From: Chondrosia reniformis
Taxonomy: Eukaryota > Porifera > Demospongiae > Chondrillida > Chondrillidae
Direction of reading: 5' to 3'
DNA length: 64,000 nucleotides
Assembly (NCBI GenBank): GCA_947172415.1
Contig: OX359195.1
Span: forward strand, 5,369,501-5,433,500
Of the stretch, positions 12,801 through 27,800 are shown one piece after another. Positions within the stretch are counted from its first letter, which is position 1. Each line of letters opens with the position of its first letter. The notes beneath the pieces were generated by a model. The model made no database searches and had not been told where the DNA came from. It was given only the letters and a program-made list of their open reading frames with translations. A program made the translations under genes and the position numbers.

Positions 12801-15800
12801 CCAACTGAGAGTATTGTATTATATGAAAATATGTTTTACATATAGATCCTTCAAAAAGTAACATGATTCCAGTCAGACTGGTTGGTGGATCACATTCTGC
12901 TGAAGGAAGAGTGGAAGTTAATGTGGAAGGAGAATGGGGAACAATAAATTACCAGTATTGGGATATTACAGATGCAACTGTGATCTGCAGAATGCTGGGA
13001 TTCCAATTTGCTCTCCAAGCAAGAGGAGCAAATTCTTACCCTTTTAGATTTGGAAGAGGAAGTGGTCCAATTTGGTTTGGTTTTCTGAACTGCTTAGGAT
13101 CTGAAGAGAGCATTGCTGATTGTAATATTTACACTACAAACTTATATGGCTATTCAGACTATTATTCACATTACCAAGATGCTGGAGTCATTTGTTATGC
13201 AAGTAGGTGCATACATATATATATATATATTTAATCCAGAGGTATTATTGAGCAACAGCAACATAAATTATTGATTATAGGACGTTTCAACCCGTAGGTC
13301 TTCATCAGCAAACATGATAAATGAGGAATGGTTGGGGTTTATAGAGAAGTTGGATGAGAGGTGTGAAAAGATGATGTCATTGTGAAATTGCGCTGAATAT
13401 TAAATTAAGATAAAAATGAATTCTAGGCTAAACGAGTTAATGTGTTGAAGCAGGTGGTAGTCTTGATCTTGATGGCTTCTTTTACCTTTCTTCTCATCTT
13501 GTGTCCTTCTTTTATAGGATTACTTTAGCATCCTTCCAAGAGATGTTATGTCCAGTGTCCCTGACATGGGTGGCAACTGAGTTGTTGTTATCAAATCTCC
13601 TCACGGCTCTTTGATGTTCCTTCCAAAGATACCATAGGCGTTTTGTAGTGCGATTTACAGAGCTACATAACACTGCTGCAGCCGAAATGTTGGCAATACA
13701 AAGACTAAAGATGGTGGTTTATTTGTGCGCCTTATTCTGCTTGCCACGCTTCACTTGATGGTTTGGTAAACAATTTGAGGTTACGACGCTTCTCCAATGT
13801 TCTAGGGCTATGAAAAGATTACATAAAGAAATACTGTTACAAAAGGATAACCAGGGCTCTTCCTGACCGAATTTGATTCCGTAGATAGTCAGAGAAAGCT
13901 TCTTACCCGAAGGAACTTAGAAAACATAGCCGTGCTTACCTTCTTCACTAGAATTGGTAATATCTCAAAAATTAGAGCATCTTAGAAGCCAATAGAGCAA
14001 CAAAATATGTCTAAAAATCGGCATCAAAGCTTTACTATCATAAAGAGTTGTCACATTCCTATCAAGGTGACGAATTTTAATTCCTGCCTCATGGTGTCCT
14101 CGTGACAATTAAATATCGCTTCTGGCGATTATTAAACCCACGTAATTATCTCGCGCATAAAGGGTTAAGAGGGAGCGTAGACTTGTGGGGGCTTTGTGAA
14201 CTACTTTGACATTGAGTGGTCTGCAGGTTCTTTGTAGAATTTCACTGACACCCTTGATGTAAGGCAGGCACAATATCCTTTCTTCATCTGTATGCTCCTC
14301 TTGTGTCATTCTTTTCCTTTTCTGTAAGGTCTTTCTGACTAGTCCTCTTGGGTAGTTATTAGCAACAAAAGCATCTTCAATGTGTTTTAGTTCCTGTACT
14401 AGGGCCTCTCCTTGGCAGATGTTCTCAGCCCTCTTCTTCAAGCAAAGGATGGTGGCGATCTTTTTGGCTGGGTGGTGATTTGACCAGTAGTTGATGTAAC
14501 TATCCGTGTGTGTTGGCTTTCTGAAGATACTGGTGTGGAACTCTTCATCATTTTGTTTAACTAATTATATAAGACATCCAAGAATGGAAGCTCCCCTGCT
14601 TGTTCTACCTTCATTGTAAACTGGATGCTGCTTCTGATGGAGTTAAGATGGTTGAGGAAGTCTTTTAGTCCTTTTCGTCCATGTCTCCAGATAACAAAGG
14701 TATCATCAACATATCTAAACCAAAGGGAGGTTGGTTTGTGGCAGTTCTGATGGTAAGATCTTCAAAATACTCCATTGGCGATGACTGGGAAGAGGGGTGA
14801 TCCCATTGCTGCTCCTTCGGTCTGTTGGTAGAAACTGTCGTGTAATTGGTATTGAAAATACATGGTGGCTAGGCACTTTTTAAGCAGGTCAATAATGATA
14901 TCAGGAGTCAGGTCGGTCCTCTCTCCCAGGTTAGAGTCTCCAGGTAGTAGATCTGAGATGATGTCAACTGCTTCCATAATGAGGACTTTAGTAAAGAGGC
15001 TGACTACATCAAAACTGACCATTATATCCTTCAGTTGTAATTTGAATTTATGCAGCATTTGGACAAAATGGTGGGAGTTCTGGACTGAATGGCAAGACTT
15101 ACCCACTAGAGGGTTGAGTATTCTGCTGAGCATCTTTGCCAGGTTGTAGGTGGGTGAATTGATGGACAAGACGATGGGTCGAAGTGGTCTGTCATGCTTG
15201 TGAATCTTTGGTAATCCATAGACTCTTGGTAAGTTCCTCATATGTGTTTGCATGCACAATTTTACAATGACATCATCTTTTCACACCTCTCATCCAACTT
15301 CTATATAAACCCCAACCATTCCTCATTTATCATGTTTGGTGATGAAGACCTACGGGTTGAAACGTCCTATTATCAATAATTTATGTTGCTGTTGCTCAAT
15401 AATACCTCTGGATTAAATCATGATCGCAACAAACAATCCTTAACACTTAATATATATATATATTGTACACACAATATACATATAATGCATAAATTTCCAA
15501 TTTTGATAGAGAAGCTACAAGCTAGACTGGTTGGTGGTAGTCAGTCAAATGAAGGACGAGTTGAGGTCTTCTACAATAATGCCTGGGGATCAGTATGTAG
15601 CTACAGCTCAGAGTGGGACATCAGAGAGGCTAATGTGTTCTGTAAAATGCTTGGATATACCTTTGCCATTAGAGCTTGGGGATCAGGACAGTTTGGAGCA
15701 GGAAGTGGAACTATATCAGTTTATAGACCTCAATGTACTGGAAGAGAAGCTCACATAGCAGAATGCAATAACAATGGATGGGGAGTATCATGCATCTCAT

Positions 15801-18800
15801 CATATCGTGATGTTGGGGTTGGATGTGCAAGTATGTGTGGATGATTAAAAAGATTGTATGTGTTGAAATTATAAGAAATAACGGCAGAAAAATAAACTTA
15901 CTACCGAATGTCGCCAATAAAGTGTTATGTCATTAAACGACAAATACAGTGCAAGCCATGGAAAAAGTAATGATGAAACGTTAAACAAAAATTTACAAGC
16001 GTTAAAATAAACCAAAAAGCGACAAAGGATAAGCATTAATATTCTTTCTGCTAACCGAGAAACATTTCGACAAACGTTAAACGCTAAGCAATAAGCGCCA
16101 ATCGTTAAACGATGGGCTAAACGCTAAAAACAAAAGGCGCTTTACACCTTCTTTGATCAAGTGTTGTTCTTCGACGATCAGGTGTTTTTCTTCAGTGATC
16201 ATTGACTGTGTGAATGAAATCATATCGCGATGCCTCTCAGCCTTTACTGGAAGCAGGGAATCATTCTACTATATTTCACTGACAATTTATCATTTGGAAA
16301 GATAGTAGGAATCCTTAAGGAAGAAGGCAAGACGATTCCTAAGAAAACTGCCTGGGCTATTGTCCAAAATTATAAAAAAACACACACTGTCCATCACCCT
16401 CTAGGATCAGGTGGAGTTTCAAAAATATCAGGTAAAATTCTTTGGGCTGTTGAAGAAGAGATGAGGAGAAATGACGAAACCACTGCAACACAGCTTTTCA
16501 AGATTCTGCAAGACAAACATTTTGATGTATCTGAAAGATCCATCATTCGAGCAAGGTCCCTACTTGGTTGGACATTCCATGGCAGTAGATACTGCCAAAT
16601 GATTAAGCAAACAAGGAAAAGAGAGTAGAATGGGAAAAGGAGCATATTGGTGACACTTTTGAAGATGTCATCTGGACAGACGAATGAAACATCCAATTAG
16701 AGAACCACAGGAAATTTTCTTATCGCAAGGTTGGAGAGCCCCAAAAAGCAAAGCCTAGACCAAAGTATCCCTACAAAGTAATGATCTGATATCTCAATGA
16801 AAGGGGCTACAAGGTTGGCTGTAATAGACAAACTGATCAACAGTGAAGTATACCATGCAGGAAATTCTAAAGACACACCTTCTGCCTTTCATCACAGTAA
16901 AAATGATATCAACCCATCGCTTCCAGCAAGATAATGCCCCATGCCATAAATCTGCATCAACTCAAGCCTTCTTTAGGAAACATGGGATTAATGTTTTCAT
17001 AACTCCACCAGAATCACTGGACCTTAATCCCATTAAAAATTTGTGGCATGAGCTCAAACACTATATCAGGACTAAGGCCAAACCAACGAACAAACAGGAA
17101 AAACCTGCTGCTATTAGTGAGTTCTGGGCCACCGTTACTGTCAACAAATGTTGCAAGTATATTGGGCATTTGAGGAAAGTGATACCTAAGGTTATTGAAG
17201 TCAATCGTGAAGCCACTGGCTTTTAATTTTCTAAATTCATTGTCATATAAACAGACTTTTAACTTACATTTTCCTGTAAAGTTTAATTAATTTATAATAA
17301 TAATGATTAAATTATTAATTTTACATCTTCAATAAAATGATGTATTAGTACATGGGATGATAAAAGAAATTAGTAATAACAGTTGTATATGTTAAACTTT
17401 AGAAAAAAAGAGTTGCCACATTCTCTGGTTGAGGAGTTTGTTGCATAAGTACTTACAATGATTTGCAATACAATCCTGTAGGGCACTTCTTGTATCGGCA
17501 AATTCTGCTTCTGCCATAGGGTATTTTTGCAGGATCATGCAGCGACTCTATATATTTCAACTTCAAAGGGTCAAGTTTGTTGAGTGTCCTTCCAGAGACT
17601 TTCCTTCCAGTTAGAGTGGAAGTTGCCATTTCAGTATCGCTATAATTTAAAACAACTTTCACAAGTTCAGCTCCCAATTGCCATGCAGAAGTTACCTTTG
17701 GGTTGTTCATTATGGACTGAACTTTACTGTCCTGGGTGTAAGTATTTTCTATAATGTTCTATAAAGGTGAAAAAACTGCTCTTGGTCTACTGGCTATTGT
17801 TCTTGGCAATACTGGAGTTTCTACTGACTCTACATTTATTTCCTGGCTTTCAAGTAATACCCTTGTAGTGGTATCAAGACCTAAGGCTTGATAGAAACTT
17901 TAGCAATCTGTTCTAAATGTCCCTGCATGGTGTCTAACCTATGATGAAGAGTTGATACCGATTCCTTAAAGTCATCCACAGTTCTCTTTAAAGATTTGAA
18001 TTCTTCATTGCAGTCAACATATACATAGGTTCTGTTTGAACTGTCACGGAAAGTCATATAGAAAATCATCTGAAAAAAGATTTGGTAAAATGACATTTCC
18101 CTGGTTGAGGCTTTTAGGGTTGGCATCTTCTTGATCCAAATCTTCAGTATTGGGATCTTCTTGATCCATGTCTTCAGTATTGGCATCTTCTTGATCCATG
18201 TCTTCAGTATTGGCATCTTCTAGATATTCATGAATTTCATTTTCTTCTGCTGCATTAAAAGAAGCAATGCAAACGTTTTCTGTTGAATCCGTATTCTCCT
18301 CCTTTTGCTGTCCCACTAGCTCTCTGTCACTTTGCTCTACTTGTTTTTGTATTGATTGGATAGATTGTTGGCCTATTCTTCCAGTGCACTTCCTTGAAGG
18401 TACTTGCGGATCAGTGTCTTTAACTACTGCCTTCCATACATGACTCTTAGTCTTAAGCGTTACCGATTCGCCGATCGAAAGGTCTCCTTGGGCTCCTTTC
18501 AGTCTCCTTATCTTGCTCATCCTCTCCAGGTATTCATTTCCATAGTTGCCAACTGTCCCGGAAAAGTATGCTGTGTCCCGCGTCCCGGATGTAAGGCTGC
18601 CTTGTCCCGGTTATTTAAAGTTTTTAACCCCCAACAGAAAATACACCTGATATTAGTCTTTCTTGCTATTTGTATGGATTGCATGTTAGTTTTAGCTTTA
18701 TTTATAACCACTTTACTTACCTTGCTAACAAATTTCAACAGAAGCAATGCTTCTGAAGGACAACAGGCCCTCAAATACCAATCTTGCGTAGCCCGACCGC

Positions 18801-21800
18801 CATTTTGTTCAGACTCCGCCATTTTGTCACTACTCGAACGCTCCCTCCGCGAAGTCGACGAATGTGATTCGTCGATAGTTGACGGTAAAATTACAGAATG
18901 GAGGTACTACACGCAAGGTGTCCCTGAAGTTAATTTTGAAAAGTTGGCAACTATGCATTTCCATCATATCGAACAGAAGTATTTCCTTCGTAGGTCATGA
19001 GTACGTAAGCCATTGACGATAAACTTCTGACAACTGAGGGAAAGTTTAACACTGATTTTGTGTATTAGTGTGAATGATGCCTTTAAAACTGTTAACCGTT
19101 AACATATTAGCCAACAACTTAACCCTTAATCGATAATCATTAACCGACATTCTTGTAGAGGCTAACCATTAAAAGATTTGTTAAGTGAGAAATTAATGTT
19201 AAACGCTAAACAAGATTATTGTTACCTTTTCTTTGGTGCATATACTGTATATCGATACGTACATATATATAGTAAAAATCAGTGGGTTTATGCAAATATT
19301 GTGTTATCCATTACTAATTAAGCCCAGAGGGCAATTCAGCCCTCTAAAACATCTGGAAAAAATATCAAAACAAGGCAGTACTAGTGTTCATATATGCATA
19401 AGGTATTACCGTAAGGCCAACCATGCAGAAGTGACATACTAACACATGCCACTTTTATGCATGGGTGCATCATATGCATGATAGCCAAAGAAAAGGTGAT
19501 GCACCCAAACATATATGTGAGCGCCGCCAGTAGAAAACGCAGAAAATGGCCCCCAATAGAAACCGACTTTTTCTTAGCAAATGTCTTTATGGCCCTTAGA
19601 GAACGTTTGTACCAAGTTTAAACGAAATCTCTTTTATTATGAAGGGGATATGGTTGATTAAAATTATCGTACCGTATACATTTTTACTGTATTAAAAAAT
19701 ATGACGGCCATTTTTCCATAAATACCTGAGGCCATTTTCTGCGATTTCTACTGGCGGCGCTCACATATAGAAGTGATATGTATTTTAGTAATTTGCATGA
19801 GTTATATATTTATCAGAATTGTAATGGCATCTCTATATAACTATTCTCTAATCAGATCAAACAGTGTTAGTTAGACTGATAGATGCAGATGGTATTCAGT
19901 CACATGAGGGCAGAGTGGAGGTCTACTATAACAACAATTGGGGTACAGTGTGTCACAGTGGATGGGACATCAGAGATGCTCACGTGGTCTGTAGAATGCT
20001 TGGATATCCATTTGCAATAGGTTCCAGGACATCAGCTTTCTTTGGAAGAGGAAGTGGTCCAGTTTGGATGTCTGGACTGGTTTGTACAGGAAGAGAGAGT
20101 AACATTACAGACTGCTACCATAATGGATTTACAACTTCAGCACACTGTAGTCATTCGTATGATGCTGGTGTGGTGTGTGCAAGTATGTATGTATGATCAA
20201 TTCACTTATTTATATGTATGCAATTGTATCACACATATTTCCCACAGATAAAAATATATACATATATTATGTAATTTAAATATGTCTGCTATTTGCACTT
20301 GGTTTAGTTATAGAACACCACATTTCCATGATAACGGCTCAAAATTTTATATTAGCCAAATATAATATTTTAGCCTAAATGTGAAAGTTATACACAAGCT
20401 ATCCTTTTGTCTAAGTCCAAATACGGTATTGGTTCTTCATAATTCAACTATCCATCTTTAAAGAACTATATACATGTAGCAAAGTCTCTGGTATGTACGT
20501 ACGTATGTATATACACTACTAGAATTCTGAATTGTCTAACCTATATTGAAACAACTACTTTAGAGCATCTCTAGATCTATTGCAATTCAGTTTGTTTTTT
20601 CTTTGGACTTCAAATTTTTAAACCTGTGGGCCTTCATCAGTAACTGATGGATAGTCGCTAAAGTTCAATTCCTTTCATGGGACTCATGATCAAGTGTAAA
20701 AGTGATCATCTGTGCATATTACTATATACTACTACATACATTCTGCAAAGTTGTTGCTGAATTTGGAGAAGGGACCCAGGCAAACTTGCCTTTTGCTGTA
20801 TAATTGTAGGGACCAATCTGAATATAAAGCTGTCTGGTGGTGCTCATGCCAATGAAGGAAAAGTCGAAATATATTTTAACAACACTTGGGGAACTGTCTG
20901 TGACAATGGATGGCATATCAATGATGCTAATGTTGTGTGCAGGATGCTTGGATATTCTCATGCACTGGCAGCTAGATCATCTTCTTACTACGGAGAAGGT
21001 AGTGGTCCCATTTGGTTGGATAATGTTGGGTGCACCGGTTTGGAGAGCAGCATAGGGGAATGTTCTCACTCTGGGTGGGGAGTACACTCAAGTACTTGTA
21101 ACCATGGCAATGATGCTGTAGTGCTGTGTTCAAGTGAGTACTCATTCAATATGATTCTACATACATATAACAAGCAAGCTGACATTTTATTGTTTTAATT
21201 GTATACATAAGCAAGTGCTTATATAACCATGAAAAAGGTGTTTATGAGTTTTGCTATTCAGAAGCTACTGCTACATAAAGGTACACATGTGATCTATAAG
21301 CACAATGACATTGATTTAAAAGGTTGCCTTAATCCTTTTGCATATTTTGTTCCAATTTTTAACTTACATATAAAAACACAGGTACGGTACGCACGGAAAT
21401 TATCTTTACATTCCATAAGGTACTACCTTAGGTACTACCTGGTAGGACCCAGGTAGTACCCTGTAGGACTTGGGTACTTCGCGAGGGTAATTGTATAGTC
21501 CCGGTACTAAAATAAAAGTACCTTTTCGACCGATAAGTACCTCGATCGTACGATCGCAAAAAGTACCCATATTTTTGATCAGTATTCACTGAGCGCAATG
21601 TGTTAATAGCTAGTTGCATTAGGTGGCTCAATGATACGCAAGCTGTTAATAATTCGGTATTTAATAGCCTTCTGAGGCTGTCTCAAACTACCTAGTTCCT
21701 ACCTAGTTCCTACCTTAAAGGTATTAAAATTTGATGAGATATATATATGAAGTTTATTGAGCAACAGCAACATTAAATCTTTGGAATAGAACGTTTCAAC

Positions 21801-24800
21801 CCGTCGGTCTTCATCAGCAATATGAAAAAGTGAGGAAAGGTTGGTGTTTAAATAGAAGTTGGTTGGCAGGTGTGAAAAAATGATGTAATGAAAAAGTGTG
21901 CCGAATATTTAATGAGGATAAAAATGAATTACAAGTGTTAATTAAATAAAGTCATTCCAGATGGGATCCAAATAGATTCCTTGGTCCATATTGAAACAGG
22001 GGATAGTCTTGATCTTGATTGCCTCTTTTATCTTTCTTCTCATCTTGTTTTCTTCTTTCAGCATTATCTTGGCATTTTCCCATGAGATGTTGTGTCCAGT
22101 GTCTCTCACATGTACAGCAACAGAGTTGTTGTTGTCCATTCTTCTTACAGCCCGTTTGTGTTCCTTCAACCTTTCATTAAAGGTCTTCGAGGTTTCTCCA
22201 ATGTAGTTGTCTCCACACTCACAGGGGATCTGGTAAATGACTCCAGTCGCCTGGTCCTTGGGGATTGGTGGCTTAACCCTGGTCAGCAGGGAATGCAAAG
22301 TGGTGGGAGCCTTGTGTACTATCCTGACTTTGAGAGGTCTGCAGGTCCTATGGAGAGTTTCACTGATGCCTTCAGGAAACCAACGCACACTGATAGTTAC
22401 ATAAACTACAAATCCAATCACCACCCTGCTACCAAGATTGCCACCATCCTTTGCCTAAGAAAAAGAGCGGAAGACATTTGCCAAGGAGAAGATCTAAAGA
22501 AAGAACTCAACCACCATGATTGAAGATGCCTTCATTGCCAATGACTATTGCAGAGGACTTGTGAAGAGGACTTTACACAAAAGGAAAGGCAACAGACAAC
22601 CAGAGGAGGAAACGGATGAACAAGAGAGGATACTGTGCTGCCTACCTTACATCAAAGGCAGACCTCTCAAAGTCAGGATAGTACACAAGGCTCCCACCAC
22701 TTTGCGTTCCCTGCTGACCAGGGTTAAGCCACCAACCCCCAAGGACCAGGCGACTGGAGTCATTTACCAGATCCCCTGTGAGTGTGGAGACAACTACATT
22801 GGAGAAACCTCGAAGACCTTTAATGAAAGGTTGAAGGAACACAAACGGGCTGTAAGAAGAATGGACAACAACAACTCTGTTGCTGTACATGTGAGAGACA
22901 CTGGACACAACATCTCATGGGAAAATGCCAAGATAATGCTGAAAGAAGAAAACAAGATGAGAAGAAAGATAAAAGAGGCAATCAAGATCAAGACCATCCC
23001 CTGTTTCAATATGGACCAAGGAATCTATTTGGATCCCATTTGGATTAACACTTGTAATTCATTTTTATCCTCAATAAATATTCGGCACACTTTTTCATTA
23101 CATCATTTTTTCACACCTGCCAACCAACTTCTATTTAAACACCAACCTTTCCTCACTTTTTCATATTGCTGATGAAGACCTACGGGTTGAAACGTTCTAT
23201 TCCAAAGATTTAATGTTGCTGTTGCTCAATAAACTTCATATATCATATATACAGTACAAGTTACAATACTAAGGTAATCCGATATAATATAAATAAATAA
23301 ATAATATAATTAAATAATTCATATGGCTCCAAGAAAGGACCTACAAACAAAATGGGCATAGTATCATAAAGTTTAAGGTATAAAACGCATTTTAAATTAA
23401 GAGATTTTTTATTTAGATCTCCGTTTGGTATACATATATATACACATATAATCTTTTCAGATTATTCTACAGAAAAGGCCTTAGACAAAGTGGAAATAAA
23501 GCTGGTTCAGTCCACAAACTACTTCAGTGGAAGAGTAGCTGTGTACTACAACAACACTTGGGGTACAGTGTGTGATGAAGGATGGGACATCAGAGATGCT
23601 CATGTGGTCTGTAGAATGCTTGGATTCCATCATGCTGTGGAGGCCAGGTCTGGTGCTTCCTTTGGAGAAGGAACAGGTCCTGTGTGGTTATCTAACTTGG
23701 GATGCTCAGGGAATGAATCAAATATATCACAGTGTGCCAATAGTACTAGTGAATGGAGCGATCAGGATTGTGGACATGATAGAGATGTTGGAGTTGTTTG
23801 CACTGGTGAGCTACTCCTTTGAAATATATACTCTTTTGACTATATCTATGCAAAGTTACTCTTCTAGATCTGTTCCCAAGCAAACATTGGTAAATGATGA
23901 AATTATAATGATGAAATATATACAGCATATGTCCCTTGACACTAGGAATATACCCTGTTTTTGTATTTTATATATTCATCTATATGTATCTATAAATACA
24001 GACACAGCCACATATAACATATATAGCAAAATTAATGTTTTTGATTTTGAACATCATGAGACTACTAATATGATTATCTATACACATATATAGAAAACCC
24101 ATTGACACAGAATGTGAGATTAGTTTATGGACAGCATCCAGCTGAGGGAAGAGTGGAAATTTATAACCCAAATACTGGAGCCTTTGGTGCTATATATGCT
24201 TCTGGTTGGGATCTCAATGATGCTAAAGTGGTCTGTAACATGCTTGGATATCCATACGCTCTCTATGCTAGGAGAAATAGCCATGGAATATATGGATATG
24301 GTCCATGGTATAGTGTTGCATATTACTTCAGATGTGCTGGAACAGAAAGCAGCATCTATAATTGCAACTTTTATGATTACAATTCTTATCAAACATACAC
24401 TGCAGGAGTTGCTTGTTCAGGTACAATAACCCAGGGCAATACGCACTCTACTACATCCTTAATTACTTATACATGTAGAGGTTTTTGCTAATTTAATACA
24501 GCTATAGCTAGCGATATAGGCTGACCATTAAAAGACTCTGAATATATAGCATAATTAAAATAAGACTAAATCAGCATATAATACAACCACTTGTGTAAAC
24601 TACATACAGTACATGTAAACACACACTTGCAAGTATGGTTGTACAAAACATTTATATGTCATTCCTTGAACACACAGAATCTCCTCAGACATTATCTGTA
24701 AGGATCGTTAATGGCAGTCACCCCGCTGAAGGTAGAGTGGAGGTCTACTACAACAACACTTGGGGTACAGTGTGTGATGAAGGATGGGACATCAGAGATG

Positions 24801-27800
24801 CAACTGTAGTCTGTAGAATGCTTGGATACAGCTATGCGGTAGGAGCTAAATCATCAGCCTCCTTTGGAGAGGGAAGTGGTCCAGTTTGGTTTGAAAATGT
24901 CACTTGTGATGAATCAGAGAGTAATTTGATTTACTGCTCTCATTGTGGAGTTGGTGTGAGCAATTGTGGACATGGTAGAGATGCAGGAGTAGTTTGCTAT
25001 CGTGAGTAGTTGGTTCAATCTCTTACATATATACAGTGTCAGAAGTTTTATATTGCGTTTTTAGATTATCATCTCAGTGGACATTCCAATGTCACGGTCA
25101 GACTTGCTGGTGGATCACATCCAGGTGAAGGAAGAGTAGAAGTGTACTTTGCAGGAGAGTGGGGAAGAGTCTGTGAATATGGATGGGGCATTAATGATGC
25201 CAGAGTGATCTGTAGAATGTTGGGATATATTGGAGCTACTCGTTCCACATCAGCTGGTTTTGGAGAAGGAAGTGGACCCATTTGGTTGACCTATGTACGT
25301 TGCAGTGGAACAGAGTCCAATATTGCTTCTTGTCCGGTATCCTACAGATGGGGACAGAGTCATGCATGCACTGAAGGATATTCAAAGGATACAGGCGTAG
25401 TTTGTTTAAGTAGGTAAAATATATGTATGCATATATAGTCATGAATTTAATATAGATGTATATCGCATTACTTACTGACAAATAATGATAACTATATAAA
25501 AAGCAACTAAACAATTGATCATAGATACTGTACGGTATCTATAATACTGTATTCTGCGTAATCAAAAAATTTGTTTACAATATGTAGCGACTCCCATAAA
25601 AGTAAGACTATCTGGTAGTAACGACCTGGCTAAAGGAAGAGTAGAAGTGTATTACAACAATACTTGGGGAACAGTCTGTCTAAGTGGATGGGACATTAGA
25701 GATGCACATGTGATATGCAAGATGCTTGGATATCTGTATTCTGTGGAAACTCAGTCTTCCTACCATTACGGATTTAGTAACAGCAGTAGATCTAGAGTGC
25801 AGTGGTTGAATAATGTCCAATGCAATGGACAAGAGACAAATATTGCAGAATGTATACATAATGGATGGCATGAACACAATTGTCCTAATGATCAGGAAGT
25901 GTCTATTAAGTGTTTTGGTTAGTCCAATTCTTAATTTATACTACCATGGCCAGTTGGCCATATACTGTATAGAGCTCTATAGTGCTGGCTGCGGCTCATG
26001 TGAATTTGGAGGTAAACCACTGAAAGGTTTCTTTCACCTTTTTAATACACCACTTAACGCCCGAAATTATAGCATTTTTGAGGGCTGTATAGAAAGCTTT
26101 AAGCTTTTCAATAAGCCAACTTTTAGCCATCCCAGAAGTCCTTTCCTTGCCCTGACTTTAGCTTGGATTGTTGCATTGCTATCATACTTTTCAATTCTTG
26201 TAACTTTTGTTACCTTCCTCTCAACTTCTACTTAATTACTGTTGAGATCTATTTCCTCATCTGTCAGTTCTTCTCCCCTGTCAATTTTTTTCATTATTTC
26301 CTGGATATATATTTCTTTGGCAGAAATATGACTTGTAATGGTAACTGATATTTCTTTTCTGTAAGTCCCCGTTAAGGCTTCAACAGGACAGGTAGGAAAG
26401 GAACTCCCCATAGCCATATCTCTAATTTTTGCTCGGTTGTGCGGAGCTAATTGCAAGTTAATATTACAATTGTAATTACAATATAATGTATATAATTTTA
26501 TATTAACCAACTTCACCATCTTATACAACTGCACAGGCATTAATATTCATTGCCAAAAGGCTCCAGAATTATTAAATTTATAGTACTGTACATAGATCTA
26601 TTAAACATACTGTATATTATTAATAATATGTTTTATGTAGATCCTCGCACTTCCAAACGTAACATTCCAGTCAGACTTGTTGGTGGATCCCATTCTGCTG
26701 AAGGAAGAGTGGAAGTTAATGTGGATGGAGAATGGGGAACAATAAATAATCAGTATTGGGATATTAGAGATGCAACTGTGATCTGCAGAATGCTGGGATT
26801 CCAATTTGCTCTCCAAGCAGGGGGAGCATATTATCGTCCTTTTAGATTTGGAAGAGGAAGTGGTCCAATTTGGTTTGGTTTTCTGAATTGCCTAGGATCT
26901 GAAAGGAGCATTGTTGATTGTAATATTTACACGTACACTCCAAACTTATATGGCTATTCAGGTTATAATTCACATGACTATGATGCTGGAGTCATTTGCT
27001 ATGCAAGTACGTAATTGCCTATGTACATACGTAGTATACACAATAATATACGTATATATATACATAATGCTGATGTTTGATTATGATACATAATAACTTT
27101 AGTTTTATATATATAACATATATATTTCCAATTTTGATAGAGAAGTTACAAACTAGACTGGTTGGTGGTAGTCAGTCAAATGATTCAGAAGGAAGAGTTG
27201 AATTCTTCTACAATAATGCTTGGGGATCAGTATGTAGCTACAGCTCGGAGTGGGACATCAGAGAGGCTAATGTGGTCTGTAAAATGCTTGGATACACCTT
27301 TGCCATTAGAGCCTGGGGATCAGGACAGTTTGGAGCAGGAAGTGGAACTACATCAGTTTATAGACCTCAATGTACTGGAAGAGAAGCTCACATAGCAGAA
27401 TGCTTCAACTATGGATGGGGATCCGGAGCATCATGCAGCAGCAGTCAGTATCATGCTGATGTTGGGGTTGGATGTGAAAGTAAGTGTGGATGATTAAAAA
27501 GATTGTATGCATGAAAATGGTAGCACAGTGGATTTTAACACAGGATAGAATTATTTTAGGACTGCAATACTTAGAATCATATGCATGCAATTAAGAATTC
27601 AAGCTATATGGTAAGTCTGCATTATAAAGAAAAAAAATAAGAATTTTTATTATTTTATTGCTGGTTGTAATTTTAAATAAAATTTAAGTCACAAGGGAGG
27701 ACTTATACATGATTTTTATTGGTATTATCAAGTACTTTATTTAAAATGAATATACATATAGGTATCATATTAAACTGGAGTGTGTATAATAACAGATCTA

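Larger units (their letters stand above)
15900..19225. mobile_element. Composite inserted patch with Tc1-like and BEN-like remnants
   Basis: The intron between exons h and i is 4.0 kb here against 0.22 kb in gene B (47,704-47,927). Both edges are rich in GTTAA/GCTAA words. GTTAAACGCTAA occurs at 16,076 and again near 19,198 in the same orientation. Between lie a Tc1-like transposase remnant (16,230-17,226, plus) and a BEN-like remnant (17,453-18,520, minus). Whether one larger DNA transposon carried both, or the Tc1 copy landed inside, is not resolved. Clear terminal inverted repeats were not found. Confidence 0.45.

Noticed and set aside
18404-19000. 198-codon plus-strand open frame as a host gene
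   Set aside because: It overlaps the minus-strand BEN-like remnant, lacks splice context and resembles no family known to me.
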